Shown: positions 9,059 to 18,051, numbered from the stretch's first letter. The stretch is DNA of 64,000 bases from Leptospira brenneri (GCF_002812125.1 NZ_NPDQ01000001.1:186001-250000), one strand, 5' to 3'. Program-made: numbers and translations. Notes: generated from the sequence alone by a model not told the origin.

Positions 9059-10195
9059 ATGCCTTCAAGTTGGGGAAAAATTTTCAGAGTTTCTACGTAT
9101 GGTGAGTCCCACGGACCTTCCGTTGGTGTTGTTGTGGATGGAGTTCCTGCTGGATTGCCGTTTCCAGAAGAAGAAATCCAAAAAGACTTAACTCGTCGTA
9201 GACCGGGGCAAAACGATCTCACCACACCTCGAGACGAAAAGGATAGGATGGTTGTAGAATCAGGAGTTTTCCAGGGAAAAACAACGGGAAGCCCTATCCT
9301 CATGAAAGTGAATAATGAAAACACCATTGGAAGTGATTACGACGAAATGACTCAGATTTTTCGTCCTTCCCATGCCGATTATACATATACGGAAAAATAT
9401 GGACACCGCGCCCATGTAGGTGGAGGTCGGTCTTCGGTTCGTGAGACCATCGGACGTGTGGCTGCTGCTGGTCTTGCTCGAGTGATCTTAGAACGCGAGT
9501 TAGGTATCTCTACTGTCGGTTGGGTGGATGCTATTGGACCAATCGATTCTAATATTAGTGAATTGGAATATCCTATCTCAAGAGATATTGTTGACAGATT
9601 TCCCACAAGATGCCCTAATCAATCGGCCAATGATCAAATGGAAACTCTCATTCGTAAACTTCGAGATGAAGGAGATTCTGTTGGTGGAGTGGTAAAAATT
9701 GCGGTTCGTAATTTACCCCCAGGTCTTGGAGATCCAGTCTACGACAAGTTAGATGCAGATTTAGCAAAAGCAATTCTTTCTATCTCTGCTTGTAAAGGAT
9801 TTGAAGTTGGATCTGGATTTTCTGGAACTCGCCAAACAGGAAGTCAACATAATGATGAATTTTATATTGAAGAAGGAACACGAAAAGTCAAAACAAGAAC
9901 TAACAATTCCGGTGGGATCCAAGGTGGAATTTCCAATGGAATGGATTTGATCCTTCGTGCTGCTTTTAAACCTACTTCTACTATCAAAAAAGAACAAAAA
10001 ACAGTTAACAATAAAAACGAAGAAACTATTTTAAAAGCAAAAGGTCGTCATGATCCTTGTGTATTGCCGAGAGCAGTACCCATTGTTGAAGCCGTTGTTA
10101 ATTTAGTACTGGTAGATGCTTATTTATACCAAAGAGCGTTACAGCCGAAATGGTTTATGAAATATGCGAATTTAGATTCTATTCCAGAACAATAA
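9059..10195 (+). CDS. aroC: Chorismate synthase
   Basis: Makes chorismate from EPSP, the last shikimate-pathway step, using reduced FMN. The 378 residues carry the family signatures: [19 protein letters not shown] at the N-terminus, [20 protein letters not shown] ([16 protein letters not shown]), [13 protein letters not shown] and the C-terminal [13 protein letters not shown]. The ATG at 9059 puts WGKIF at the expected place. No good Shine-Dalgarno is visible before it, and the gene starts back-to-back with the minus-strand operon that ends in aroD. Confidence 0.96.
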   Translation: MPSSWGKIFRVSTYGESHGPSVGVVVDGVPAGLPFPEEEIQKDLTRRRPGQNDLTTPRDEKDRMVVESGVFQGKTTGSPILMKVNNENTIGSDYDEMTQIFRPSHADYTYTEKYGHRAHVGGGRSSVRETIGRVAAAGLARVILERELGISTVGWVDAIGPIDSNISELEYPISRDIVDRFPTRCPNQSANDQMETLIRKLRDEGDSVGGVVKIAVRNLPPGLGDPVYDKLDADLAKAILSISACKGFEVGSGFSGTRQTGSQHNDEFYIEEGTRKVKTRTNNSGGIQGGISNGMDLILRAAFKPTSTIKKEQKTVNNKNEETILKAKGRHDPCVLPRAVPIVEAVVNLVLVDAYLYQRALQPKWFMKYANLDSIPEQ

Positions 10196-10211
10196 AGGAA
10201 TCCTGAAATAT

Positions 10212-10952
10212 ATGAATCGTCCAAAAGTTTATAGAGTCCTTTTACTCGAAGATGATGAAAGTAGTGCTAAATTACTACTACATACCTTAGAAAGATATAA
10301 CTTTGATGTCACCCATGTCGTAGATGGAATGTCCGGACTTACCAAAATCAGAAACAATAGTTATGATTTGGTCATTAGTGATGTTAATATGCCATACCTA
10401 GATGGAATTAGTTTTTTGGAAAAAGGGAAAGAGATGTTAAAGATGACTCCTGTCATCATGCTCACTGCTGTTGGTGAAAAAGACCAAGTGCGACGGGCCG
10501 CTTATAGTCATGTTACCGCTTATCTTTTAAAACCTATCGCAAACCAGGCGCTTCTGGAAAAAATCGCACAAGTACTACAGTTAAAACCCGAGAACATCAT
10601 CGATAAAAAAGATTTTCCGTTGGTGGTCAATGTCACCGAACTTTCCATTTCTCAAATGCTTTTGGAGATAAAGGGTTGTCCGGGTAAAAAATCTTTGGAA
10701 GAGATTTATGATAGGTTCATGTTGACTCTCGCGGGACGAGGAACTTTTACCAATTTGAGAATCAATCTCGATAAGACCTTCTTTTATGAAGTAAGATCCT
10801 TACAAATCTTGGATGATCTTATCGCAAAAATACTCAAACAGACCAATATCCGAGCAAGTTCCTTGTTTTTAGATTCGGAGTTCTTCAATGATAATGTAGT
10901 GGATTTGCAACCGTACTCTTATCTTACCGAAGTAAATATAATTTCAAAATGA
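10212..10952 (+). CDS. Response regulator with uncharacterised C-terminal domain
   Basis: Residues 1-120 form a complete phospho-receiver domain. The acidic pocket is ED14D15, the phospho-acceptor is Asp57 (VISDVNMP), the switch Thr is T85 (MLTAVGE) and the conserved Lys is K107 (LLKPIA). Residues 125-246 (MLLEIKGCPGKKSLEEIYDRF and after) match no DNA-binding or enzymatic output domain that I recognise. The pattern of alternating strands and helices could be STAS-like. No histidine kinase is adjacent. It starts 16 nt after aroC and may be co-transcribed. Function beyond phospho-signalling is unknown. Confidence 0.85.
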   Translation: MNRPKVYRVLLLEDDESSAKLLLHTLERYNFDVTHVVDGMSGLTKIRNNSYDLVISDVNMPYLDGISFLEKGKEMLKMTPVIMLTAVGEKDQVRRAAYSHVTAYLLKPIANQALLEKIAQVLQLKPENIIDKKDFPLVVNVTELSISQMLLEIKGCPGKKSLEEIYDRFMLTLAGRGTFTNLRINLDKTFFYEVRSLQILDDLIAKILKQTNIRASSLFLDSEFFNDNVVDLQPYSYLTEVNIISK

Positions 10953-11006
10953 AGGTTTGACAAAATTGAAAGACCTAGGTCTAATCAAACCTAGGGGGTC
11001 TGTTCT

Positions 11007-12455
11007 TTGGTTAAGATAAAGATAGACGGAGTCGAATACGAAGTCGACGAAAAGAAAAACCTCATCGACGCCACAAAAGAAGTAGGAGTCGAAATCCCTT
11101 ACTTTTGTTATCACCCAGCTCTTAGCATAGTCGGTATGTGCCGTATGTGTCTGATTGAGATTGAAGGTGTTCCGCGTTTACAAGCCGCTTGTAATACTCC
11201 TGTAAAAGAAGGAATGGGGATCATTACCAAATCAGATCGAGTGAAAGAAGCTAGATCTGGTACTATGGAATTTTTACTCGCCAATCACCCGTTAGATTGT
11301 CCTGTTTGTGATAAAGCTGGAGAATGTCGTTTGCAAGACAACGCATTTGGTTCTGGTTCTGGACATTCTCGGTTCGAGTTTGATAAACGAAATATTCCAC
11401 AAGAAGAGATTGGAACGAATCTCATCATTAATCATAATCGTTGTATTGTTTGTTATCGCTGTGTAAGGTTTGAAGAAGAAAAGGTTGGAGAGTCTAATCT
11501 TGGACTTTTTGAACGAGGGAACCATTCCATCATTGGTCTCGCAAAATCGGAACCAATCAATCATAACTACCAAGGAGCCTTGGCTGATATTTGTCCAGTA
11601 GGTGCTCTTCTTAATAATAAAACATTATTTAAGTCAAGGGTTTGGTGGTATAAATCACATAAGTCCGTTTGTCATGGTTGTTCTACAGGTTGTAATGTAA
11701 CAACGAATGTAAGAGATAACAAAATGTATCGTTATATGGTTCGCGAAAACTATGACCAAGGTATGTTTTTCCTTTGTGATAAAGGAAGATTCGATTTGGA
11801 TTGGATGAATGTAAATCGTTTGCATAGTTATCTTGAAGCTGGAAATCCTTCTACTTCTAAAGAAGTCATTTCAAAAATTGGCGAGCGCATTAGATCGGCT
11901 AAGGCAGTTGCCGTACTTGGCGGAGCTCATGAGTCCAATGAAACATTGGAATCTTTGAAAAAAGTTTTTGAACAAGTTTCGCGTGAGTTGGGTGGAAAGT
12001 CTATCCAATGGGAATCACGTGTGACTGATGCACAAAACAAAGAAACGGAACAAGTGGATTTTTTACTCACAAAGGACAATCATCCCAACACCAAGGGAGC
12101 TATTGATTTAGGAATCACTACAAATTCAGGAGTTTCCGGAATTGTCAGTGCGGTTAAGTCTGGTGCGATTGATCTTGTGATTCTTTTAAAAGAGTCGATC
12201 CCTGAAGGAATTGATCCATCGAAAGTAATTGTTTTTGATACCAATTTGACTGATGCAGCAAAAAACGCAAGTTTGGCGGCACCAATTCAAATTTTTGCAG
12301 AATCTGCAGGTAGTTTTACCAATAAAAATGGTCTCAAACAAAACTTTGAACAATCAATGAATCCAATCAAAGGACTTTTGAGTGCAGCCGGTGTTGTGGA
12401 TTTGATTTTACAAACACTAACCGAAAAACTGGAGGCATCCGTTGGGAACCGTTAA
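11007..12455 (+). CDS. nuoG: NADH-quinone oxidoreductase subunit G (short form)
   Basis: Carries the iron-sulfur wiring of the complex I peripheral arm. An N-terminal [2Fe-2S] ferredoxin domain is visible ([18 protein letters not shown], then AACNTPV). It is followed by [18 protein letters not shown], a 4Fe-4S set [12 protein letters not shown] and the later HGCSTGCNV. After about residue 260 only a reduced molybdopterin-type region remains, and the total of 482 residues is well below the 700-900 of many NuoG proteins. The start is TTG 11007 with AGGGGG upstream. nuoI overlaps its 3' end by 14 nt. No other nuo gene lies nearby. Confidence 0.88.
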   Translation: MVKIKIDGVEYEVDEKKNLIDATKEVGVEIPYFCYHPALSIVGMCRMCLIEIEGVPRLQAACNTPVKEGMGIITKSDRVKEARSGTMEFLLANHPLDCPVCDKAGECRLQDNAFGSGSGHSRFEFDKRNIPQEEIGTNLIINHNRCIVCYRCVRFEEEKVGESNLGLFERGNHSIIGLAKSEPINHNYQGALADICPVGALLNNKTLFKSRVWWYKSHKSVCHGCSTGCNVTTNVRDNKMYRYMVRENYDQGMFFLCDKGRFDLDWMNVNRLHSYLEAGNPSTSKEVISKIGERIRSAKAVAVLGGAHESNETLESLKKVFEQVSRELGGKSIQWESRVTDAQNKETEQVDFLLTKDNHPNTKGAIDLGITTNSGVSGIVSAVKSGAIDLVILLKESIPEGIDPSKVIVFDTNLTDAAKNASLAAPIQIFAESAGSFTNKNGLKQNFEQSMNPIKGLLSAAGVVDLILQTLTEKLEASVGNR

Positions 12456-12969
12456 TGTAATCAACGTGGCTAAAAAACATCAGTTTTCTTGGTATGAAAA
12501 GTTCTATTTTTGGTCCATTGGTAAAGGCCTTTGGATCACTCTAAAACATTTCATTAAAGTAGCTTTGTTTAACCAACAAGTGACCATTGAATACCCGGAC
12601 AAAAAACGTCAGTATTCTACAAGGTTTCGCGGAATGCATTCCATGAAACGGGATGAGAAAGGTCGGGAACGTTGCACTGCTTGTTTTTGTTGTATGTGGA
12701 TCTGTCCTGCCAATGCCATTCATATTGAAGCGGCAGAAGTACCATCAGAACGCCAACATTTACATCCAGAAGATAAGTTTGCAAAAAAATTCGAAATCAA
12801 CTTACTCCGTTGTATCTTTTGTGGTCTTTGTGAGGAAGCATGTCCCAAAGGCGCGATTTACCTAGATGGAACTGGGGAGATGGCGGCCGACAACCGAGAA
12901 GATTTATTTTTAACGAAAGAAAGAATGATGGAAAAAACTGGCGGCCCAATTCTCGGCCAAAGGAATTAA
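12442..12969 (+). CDS. nuoI: NADH-quinone oxidoreductase subunit I
   Basis: Carries clusters N6a and N6b linking the NuoG wire to the quinone site. Two 4Fe-4S motifs are present: [19 protein letters not shown] and [19 protein letters not shown]. Length (175 aa) is normal. I chose TTG 12442 because a strong GGAGG lies 6 nt upstream, inside the end of nuoG, which implies coupled translation. A strong terminator follows, so nuoG-nuoI is probably its own transcript or the end of one. Confidence 0.92.
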   Translation: MGTVNVINVAKKHQFSWYEKFYFWSIGKGLWITLKHFIKVALFNQQVTIEYPDKKRQYSTRFRGMHSMKRDEKGRERCTACFCCMWICPANAIHIEAAEVPSERQHLHPEDKFAKKFEINLLRCIFCGLCEEACPKGAIYLDGTGEMAADNREDLFLTKERMMEKTGGPILGQRN

Positions 12970-12991
12970 ATTTTTTCTACTTTTTCATGCC

Positions 12992-13031
12992 CCCGGTAGA
13001 TTTCTGAAAGAAATTACCGGGTTCTTGTTTT
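12992..13031 (+). terminator. Rho-independent terminator after nuoI
   Basis: A near-perfect stem (CCCGGTA with TACCGGG, extended by ATTTC/GAAAT around a TGAAA loop) is followed by TTCTTGTTTT. It lies 22 nt after the nuoI stop. Confidence 0.88.
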
Positions 13032-13081
13032 ATTATAGTATAACCGAGCCTTGTTTGTAACCTTCAGTTTGTATCATCATA

Positions 13082-14161
13082 GTGAATTCACTTTCCTTGA
13101 ATCCAAAATCCCAAAACAGGTTTTCTAAACCTAGGTCTGCAAATCATTGTATTGTAACAAAATGCTTTAAGACCTTTGTTTTTGTTTTCCTCTGGATGTT
13201 AGCATTTGGATTTGATTCCATGCTTTCTGCGGAGACAACCATCATCGAAAATGAAGAAGATGAAAAACGTGTTTTAGAAAATCATGCATTTGAAAAATTA
13301 CGATTTGGTCTCGCCAATCATATTCACTATTACAAAGTTAAAAAAACAAAAAACACAGTCGTAGAACAAAGGTCGGGTCGTAAACGATTGTATGATCATA
13401 ATTTAATTTTACGTTCGATCTTTCGCAATCGGATTTTACATCACGAATATGGTTCCATTGGACGACTGTTAGATGGTGCCAGTTTTATTGATTTTGGTAG
13501 TGCCATTCTTTATGAAGAAGGTGCGGTAACGGTTCGAGATTTATATGAAGACCAGTTTCTTTCCCGTTACATCAAAAAGATTGTCGCAACGGACATCAAT
13601 GACCCGGAATACGATCACACAAGGTACATTGAAATTCATATGACTGAGAGGGATCCCTTTCCTTTTGCCTTCAATGAAATTCCTTATCGTTTGGATGACC
13701 CCGAGTACATTCGAATCTTAACAAGGATCTACACACCGAATGAATTTTCACCGGTAATCTTTCGAAGCACCAATTCTGGGCCCGATTTATTTTATACCGT
13801 GGAGGAAATGCGGGACCATTTTCGATCGGTTTTGGATGCGAACCCTCATCGCACCATTTTATACTTCTTCAATCGTTACATTTTTTTCCGAACGCCTTGT
13901 GAGTCCAAATTCCAACTCCTCGGAACCATCGATGAAAAGGTAGGAGTGAACCATAGTTTCAGTGCCTGGCGGTATGTGGACTGGAACAAAAGGGAATTTG
14001 CGGAAGCCATCGAACCCAACTTTCGTTACATTCGTATCGCAGAAGAAAGAAATGAAAGCAAGGCTGACCGATTGGATTCGATGATTTCCGGGTTTAGATG
14101 CCAAATCGGAGCAAAAATGATCTACTACCGTCACAAATTCATGAAAACTATGACGAAATGA
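13082..14161 (+). CDS. Exported protein of unknown function
   Basis: I do not recognise this 359-residue protein. After a basic N-terminal segment there is one hydrophobic stretch (FKTFVFVFLWMLAFGFDSML, about residues 30-50) that looks like a signal peptide or anchor ending near SAETT. The body is rich in aromatic and charged residues. The segment SFIDFGSAIL followed by KIVATDIND vaguely recalls motifs I and II of class I methyltransferases, but the glycine pattern is incomplete and an exported methyltransferase would be odd. I assign no function. The start is GTG 13082 without a visible ribosome-binding site. It lies between the nuoI terminator and the thiolase. Confidence 0.7.
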   Translation: MNSLSLNPKSQNRFSKPRSANHCIVTKCFKTFVFVFLWMLAFGFDSMLSAETTIIENEEDEKRVLENHAFEKLRFGLANHIHYYKVKKTKNTVVEQRSGRKRLYDHNLILRSIFRNRILHHEYGSIGRLLDGASFIDFGSAILYEEGAVTVRDLYEDQFLSRYIKKIVATDINDPEYDHTRYIEIHMTERDPFPFAFNEIPYRLDDPEYIRILTRIYTPNEFSPVIFRSTNSGPDLFYTVEEMRDHFRSVLDANPHRTILYFFNRYIFFRTPCESKFQLLGTIDEKVGVNHSFSAWRYVDWNKREFAEAIEPNFRYIRIAEERNESKADRLDSMISGFRCQIGAKMIYYRHKFMKTMTK

Positions 14162-14233
14162 TGATTTTTTTACTTTTCTTGTGAGGCGAACTCTGTACGT
14201 TTTTCCTAGAAACACCCAGAGAGAGGTAAACCC

Positions 14234-15448
14234 ATGGGGAATTCCTATATTATTGATGCTGTCCGAACTCCGAGAGGAAAGGGCAAAAAACGAGGGACAC
14301 TTGCATCGGTCCACCCACAAGAATTAGCTGCTGCCACATTAAAAGCCATCCAATCACGTACCGGAATTGATCCAAAAACGGTAGAAGAAGTTGTTATGGG
14401 TTGTGTATCCCAAGTTGCTGACCAAGCTGCATGTATTGCGCGTTATGCGGTAATGGCAGCGCATTGGCCAAAAGACGTTCCAGGTTATACTGTGAACCGT
14501 TTTTGCGGATCTGGATTACAAGCACTCAACAACGTGGCAAACCATGTTGGATCGGGAGCTATGGAACTCGGAGTTGGTGGTGGAGTGGAATCCATGAGCC
14601 GTGTGAAAATGGGTGATGATATGATCGGTCGTGATTTTAACGTTGGTAACGATAAAATTGCTGCTCATTACAACCTAGTACCACAAGGTATTTCTGCTGA
14701 CTTAATCGCAACTAAGTATGATATTTCTCGTGAAGAGGCAGATCGTTTTGCAGAATCTTCACAACAAAAAGCTCATGCTGCCATTCAAAATGGATACTTT
14801 AAAAAATCTGTGATCCCAATCACTTTGGATGATGGAACTGTTGTAACAGAAGAAGAAAACCCACGTTTGGAATCTGATTACGCTTTCCTTTCTAGTCTTG
14901 GTCCTGTATTCAAAACGATTGGTGAAAAGGAACTTGATGCCATTGCATTACGTTCTTACCCAGAAGTAACAAAAATCAATCATATCCATACACTTGGAAA
15001 CTCCTCCGGTATTGTGGATGGTGCTGCTGCGATTTTGGTTACGAACGATGATGGTTTGAAAAAATACGGTTTGAAACCACGTGCAAGAATCCTTGCAACA
15101 GTAGCAACTGGTGAAGATCCAACGATCATGTTGACTGGTCCTGTTTCTGCTTCTCAAAAAGCTTTAAAACAAGCTGGTCTTAGTGTAAAAGACATTGACC
15201 TTTGGGAAATTAACGAAGCATTCGCATCTGTAGTGTTATACGTAAAGAAAACACTTGGAATTGATGAATCCAAAATCAATGTGAATGGGGGAGCGATTGC
15301 TCTTGGACATCCGCTCGGAGCAACAGGTGCGATTCTAACTGGAACCGTTCTTGACGAGTTGGAAAGAAGAGACCTTCGTTATGGTCTCATCACTCTTTGT
15401 ATTGGTGGCGGAATGGGAATTGCGACCATCATCGAAAGATTGAAGTAA
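14234..15448 (+). CDS. Acetyl-CoA C-acetyltransferase / 3-ketoacyl-CoA thiolase
   Basis: A 404-residue thiolase that cleaves or condenses acyl-CoA units. The acyl-accepting cysteine is Cys91 ([13 protein letters not shown]). The catalytic His lies in [15 protein letters not shown] and the second Cys in [16 protein letters not shown] 14234 follows GAGAGG. Sequence alone does not separate a degradative FadA from a biosynthetic AtoB-type enzyme. A DUF35 Zn-ribbon/OB protein, a frequent thiolase partner, lies 1.3 kb downstream beyond a toxin-antitoxin insertion. Confidence 0.92.
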   Translation: MGNSYIIDAVRTPRGKGKKRGTLASVHPQELAAATLKAIQSRTGIDPKTVEEVVMGCVSQVADQAACIARYAVMAAHWPKDVPGYTVNRFCGSGLQALNNVANHVGSGAMELGVGGGVESMSRVKMGDDMIGRDFNVGNDKIAAHYNLVPQGISADLIATKYDISREEADRFAESSQQKAHAAIQNGYFKKSVIPITLDDGTVVTEEENPRLESDYAFLSSLGPVFKTIGEKELDAIALRSYPEVTKINHIHTLGNSSGIVDGAAAILVTNDDGLKKYGLKPRARILATVATGEDPTIMLTGPVSASQKALKQAGLSVKDIDLWEINEAFASVVLYVKKTLGIDESKINVNGGAIALGHPLGATGAILTGTVLDELERRDLRYGLITLCIGGGMGIATIIERLK

Positions 15449-15470
15449 TCAAAAAAACTTCCAAAATTTT

Positions 15471-15530
15471 TAATAAACACGTTTGGATCCTACACAAAAG
15501 AGGTGGGATTTAAACGTGTTTCGTTTATTA
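15471..15530. repeat. Long imperfect hairpin after the thiolase
   Basis: The arms TAATAAA-CACGTTT and AAACGTG-(bulge)-TTTATTA pair over 14 bp in two 7-bp blocks, with a 5-nt bulge on the right arm and a loop of about 27 nt. It lies 22 nt after the thiolase stop. It could terminate the thiolase transcript or be the end structure of the repeat cassette around vapBC. Confidence 0.6.
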
Positions 15531-15535
15531 CACAT
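15504..15535 (+). repeat. Repeat A, left copy
   Basis: A 32-bp sequence beginning TGGGATTTAAACGTG that matches 16682-16713 with three mismatches. Its core, AAACGnnnnnCGTTT, is itself palindromic. With repeat B it flanks the vapBC module. Confidence 0.75.
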
Positions 15536-15615
15536 TATCCTTAAAAAAATCTTAATCACAGAAATCCTGATCTAAATCTGAAAACAGAAAATCATTACTA
15601 TTAACAAGAGGGGAA

Positions 15616-15638
15616 GGGAAATATACGCAATGCGTATA
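15616..15638 (+). repeat. Repeat B, left copy
   Basis: 23 bp identical to 16473-16495. The core ATACGC-AAT-GCGTAT is a near-perfect palindrome. The segment from 15449 to 15725 holds no gene that I can support, only these repeats and AT-rich sequence, including GCTGAAGCGAAGCAG at about 15669. Confidence 0.8.
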
Positions 15639-15725
15639 TAAGCGTAGTAACTCAAACTAGGACTTAAGTGCTGAAGCGAAGCAGTTAATCAATATTATGT
15701 GTAGTGTTTTAGCTAGTAGAGTAGG

Positions 15726-16124
15726 TTATTTACTCCAATTCTCAATACTTAAATCAGGAATCATTGAGAAATGTTTTTCATTATTCGTAACTAATGTGTA
15801 ATTTAAAAATAGGGCAGTTGAACCGATCAGGAGATCGAAGTCGTCAATGGTATTTCCTTTTTTCTGTAATGCCCCCTTAACTTCTCCGAAGGTTTCTACA
15901 ATTCCTTTTGTCAATTCGATAACAGGAAAAAGTTCTCCAATTCTATAGACAGTAGCTAGATTTTTCTCTCTACTTTTCGATTTCTTTGCACCAAATATTA
16001 GTTCACCATAAGTAATTACGGAAATTGCTTTTGAAATATTCTTTTTTTCTAAAAGGTTTTTTTGAACTTTTTCATTACCTTTTAGGCTATAGATGATAAT
16101 ATCTGTATCAATCAAATAACTCAT
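15726..16124 (-). CDS. vapC: PIN-domain toxin ribonuclease (VapC family)
   Basis: A 132-residue PIN-domain protein. VapC toxins cut tRNA or rRNA when freed from their antitoxin. The acidic active-site residues are in YLIDTDIIIYS (Asp6/Asp8), ITYGELIFGA (Glu) and NTIDDFDLLIGSTAL (Asp), with the closing TNNEKHFSMI block of the family. It overlaps the upstream antitoxin by 17 nt, the normal order. The module lies between direct repeats and interrupts an apparent thiolase-DUF35 pairing, which suggests acquisition as a cassette. Confidence 0.9.
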   Translation of the reverse strand: MSYLIDTDIIIYSLKGNEKVQKNLLEKKNISKAISVITYGELIFGAKKSKSREKNLATVYRIGELFPVIELTKGIVETFGEVKGALQKKGNTIDDFDLLIGSTALFLNYTLVTNNEKHFSMIPDLSIENWSK

Positions 16125-16386
16125 CAGCTATCCTTGATCGATGATTCTTTGACCTTGAAGATTTAATCTCGGAAATTATATCTTTTGCGCTTTTGTCATC
16201 GTGCCAAGAATTGGTTAGTTTAAGAAACTCTAGAGTTTGTAGTTCACTTTCTAAGTTATCTCTTTTTAGATGATTTTCTATTATCATGACAACCTCTTGA
16301 CTTATTGAACGATGCTCAAGCTCAGCCCTTCTTTTTAAAGATTCGTAAAGTCTGTTATCAATATCTCTGACTTGGAGATTTGCCAT
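16108..16386 (-). CDS. vapB: Antitoxin of the VapB/FitA type (ribbon-helix-helix)
   Basis: 92 residues. The N-terminal ribbon-helix-helix DNA-binding domain is clear: a strand MANLQVRDID, then a helix-turn-helix segment LYESLKRRAELEHRSISQEV. This is the FitA/Arc-like class. The C-terminal part should wrap the toxin. It probably represses its own promoter just upstream. There is no Shine-Dalgarno; the candidate -10 box ends 6 nt before the ATG, so the mRNA may be leaderless. Confidence 0.85.
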   Translation of the reverse strand: MANLQVRDIDNRLYESLKRRAELEHRSISQEVVMIIENHLKRDNLESELQTLEFLKLTNSWHDDKSAKDIISEIKSSRSKNHRSRIADELFD

Positions 16387-16392
16387 ATTTTA

Positions 16393-16420
16393 ATTCTAAG
16401 CTCTATTCATGAGTATGCAA
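16393..16420 (-). promoter_or_regulatory. Candidate vapBC promoter
   Basis: On the minus strand TTGCAT (16415-16420) and TAGAAT (16393-16398) are separated by 16 bp. Transcription would then start at or next to the vapB ATG. A short inverted pair ATGCA/TGCAT overlaps the -35 side and could be the antitoxin operator. Confidence 0.5.
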
Positions 16421-16472
16421 GCATTTTTCATGCATTTTGTTGGAATTAAATTTTAAACATTAAGGGTAGTAG

Positions 16473-16495
16473 GGGAAATATACGCAATGCGTATA
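16473..16495 (+). repeat. Repeat B, right copy
   Basis: Identical over 23 bp to 15616-15638, in the same orientation, 857 bp away across vapBC. Confidence 0.8.
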
Positions 16496-16681
16496 GATTA
16501 CGCAGTTGCTGGGTATGGACTAAGTTTATGTGGAGGATTTTTACGTAATGCGGATAACACACTTCAATCTAATGAAATACTTCTAAATTTATTTCGGTTG
16601 GGATTTAATTGCATTACATATAAATTACACCTTTTGTTTGTATCAGAAAATTTAGGATTGTTCATTGAGTTTTTGCCAGAC

Positions 16682-16713
16682 TGGGATTTAAACGTATTGC
16701 GTTTATTTCACAT
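16682..16713 (+). repeat. Repeat A, right copy
   Basis: Begins TGGGATTTAAACGTATTGCG and matches 15504-15535 with three mismatches. It ends 18 bp before the DUF35 gene start and may overlap its promoter. Confidence 0.75.
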
Positions 16714-16731
16714 AAATATCAGTAATGGTGT

Positions 16732-17067
16732 ATGAACACAATTGAAACCTTTTCTGGAATCCATTGCAAACAATGTGATTTTAAAGTGGCGGAATATACT
16801 TCCGTTTGTCCTTCCTGCGGGAACGAGGGCATCGAAAAGGTAGACTTAAAACCAAATGGAATCATTCATTCCTTTACGGTTGTACATGTAGGATTTGGTC
16901 ATATGGCAAATCGTGCGCCTTATGTTCTTGCCATCGTTCAAACAGAAGAGAATGTAAAATTAACGACTGTGATTGAAGATGTAACCAATTTTGAAGAGAT
17001 CAAAATTGGAGACAAAGTCCAGTTCAAAACTTGGGATCCAAACATTGGTCCTATCTTTCAATATTAG
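16732..17067 (+). CDS. DUF35-type Zn-ribbon/OB-fold protein (acyl-CoA associated)
   Basis: 111 residues. An N-terminal zinc ribbon has two CxxC pairs (CKQCDF and CPSCGN). It is followed by an OB-fold domain with GIIHSFTVVHVGFGHMA and VQFKTWD. Members of this family bind thiolases or HMG-CoA synthase-like enzymes and help hand over CoA intermediates. The nearest such enzyme is the thiolase ending at 15448, so the two may be functionally linked although the vapBC cassette lies between. The ATG has no clear Shine-Dalgarno. Confidence 0.82.
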   Translation: MNTIETFSGIHCKQCDFKVAEYTSVCPSCGNEGIEKVDLKPNGIIHSFTVVHVGFGHMANRAPYVLAIVQTEENVKLTTVIEDVTNFEEIKIGDKVQFKTWDPNIGPIFQY

Positions 17068-17149
17068 AAGTTGATTGTAATATTTTTATTACAGCAACTT
17101 TTCAACTATGGATGAAAGTAAGAAATTGCATATTTTGATATAACAAAAA

Positions 17150-17596
17150 ATGAAATCTTCTTCTGATCCAAAAACCAAAACGAAACCCAAACTAAAAAAT
17201 CCCCTTCCTTCCGAAGAAATTTCATCTTATTATTTTAATTTAACACCCGTAATGTTGGAAAAGTTTATGGAAATCCGAACTTGGATTTATGAATTATCTG
17301 AAAGCGACGACCGAATCGGGGAATTAGAGGAATGTTTAAAATGGGGAGAACCTAGTTTTTTAACACCAAAAACAAAATCTGGATCCACCATTCGAATCGG
17401 TAAGGTGGACAATTCGGAATTTGCTCTCTATTTCAATTGTAAAACCAGTATTGCCAAAGAAATCGCACTGGAATTTCCAGAATTGAAATGTGATGGAAAA
17501 AGGGCTTTGTATTTTGAGGCAAAGAAGAAACTTCCAAAAGCCAAAGTCATTATTTGTTTGAAGAAAGCTTTATTGTATCATCAAAGAAAATCTTAA
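17150..17596 (+). CDS. DUF1801 domain protein
   Basis: 148 residues with the DUF1801/YdhG-like pattern: a helix ending LEECLKWGEPSFLTPKTKSGSTIRIG, then a strand pair EFALYFNCKTS and the closing RALYFEAKKKLPKAKV. The family is small, cytoplasmic and of unclear biochemical role. The N-terminal 20 residues are Lys/Pro/Ser-rich. The neighbours give no further clue. Confidence 0.72.
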   Translation: MKSSSDPKTKTKPKLKNPLPSEEISSYYFNLTPVMLEKFMEIRTWIYELSESDDRIGELEECLKWGEPSFLTPKTKSGSTIRIGKVDNSEFALYFNCKTSIAKEIALEFPELKCDGKRALYFEAKKKLPKAKVIICLKKALLYHQRKS

Positions 17597-17624
17597 TCGT
17601 TAGAGTCGGGGCTAGAATGTAGAT

Positions 17625-18047
17625 ATGAAATCAAAAGAAGGTGCTTTTCAATATTCGTTTCGAGTCCGTTATTCGGAAGTGGATAGTCAAGGAATTGTTT
17701 TCAATGCCAATTATCTAAATTATTTAGATGTATCCATTACTGAATACTTCCGGACTATGGGAATTTCTTATTCTGCATTTATAGAAAAATACCAACTAGA
17801 TTTTCATGTGGTTCAGTCCCTGATTGATTATCGCAATGGAGCCAAGTTTGATGATGTTTTAGATGTAACTTTAAGTCCGAGTTACAAATCTGCTAAGATT
17901 TTTTGGTCATTTCAGATTGTTTCTGAAGAGAAACTTATTTGTTCAGGAATGTTAACTTATATTACTGTGAGTCATCTCACAAAGAAGATAGTATCATTAC
18001 CGGAAGAAGTGGGCCAGTTATTGCAGATTTCACGAAAAGCAGACTAA
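17625..18047 (+). CDS. Acyl-CoA thioesterase, hotdog fold (YbgC/4HBT-like)
   Basis: 140 residues with the 4-hydroxybenzoyl-CoA thioesterase signature FRVRYSEVDSQGIVFNANYLNYLD. The Asp in SEVDSQG is the usual catalytic acid. It should hydrolyse short or aromatic acyl-CoA esters; the actual substrate is unknown. It starts 28 nt after the DUF1801 gene and ends 4 nt before the convergent GH13 gene. Confidence 0.88.
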   Translation: MKSKEGAFQYSFRVRYSEVDSQGIVFNANYLNYLDVSITEYFRTMGISYSAFIEKYQLDFHVVQSLIDYRNGAKFDDVLDVTLSPSYKSAKIFWSFQIVSEEKLICSGMLTYITVSHLTKKIVSLPEEVGQLLQISRKAD

Positions 18048-18051
18048 AAAA

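Larger units (their letters stand above)
16387..16731. other. 345-bp gene-free repeat region upstream of vapB
   Basis: I see no credible gene here. It holds the vapBC promoter, repeat B (16473-16495), a degenerate repeat-A-like motif at 16599-16629 (TGGGATTTAATTGCATTAC) and repeat A (16682-16713). An open frame of 82 codons starts inside repeat B, but it lacks a ribosome-binding site and known motifs, and I treat it as chance. Confidence 0.6.

Noticed and set aside
9059..9327. Minus-strand open frame opposite the start of aroC
   Set aside because: It is antisense to strongly conserved aroC sequence and has no recognisable domain.
15471..15530. Integron attC site
   Set aside because: The hairpin and bulge are suggestive, but the required core-site consensus at the ends is not met and no integrase is in the window.
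16487..16735. 82-codon open frame on the plus strand in the repeat region
   Set aside because: It starts inside repeat B, runs across degenerate repeat copies, has no ribosome-binding site and no recognisable motif.
17150..17596. Mobile or phage origin of the small DUF1801 gene near the vapBC cassette
   Set aside because: Base composition and spacing resemble the neighbouring metabolic genes and no repeat flanks it.
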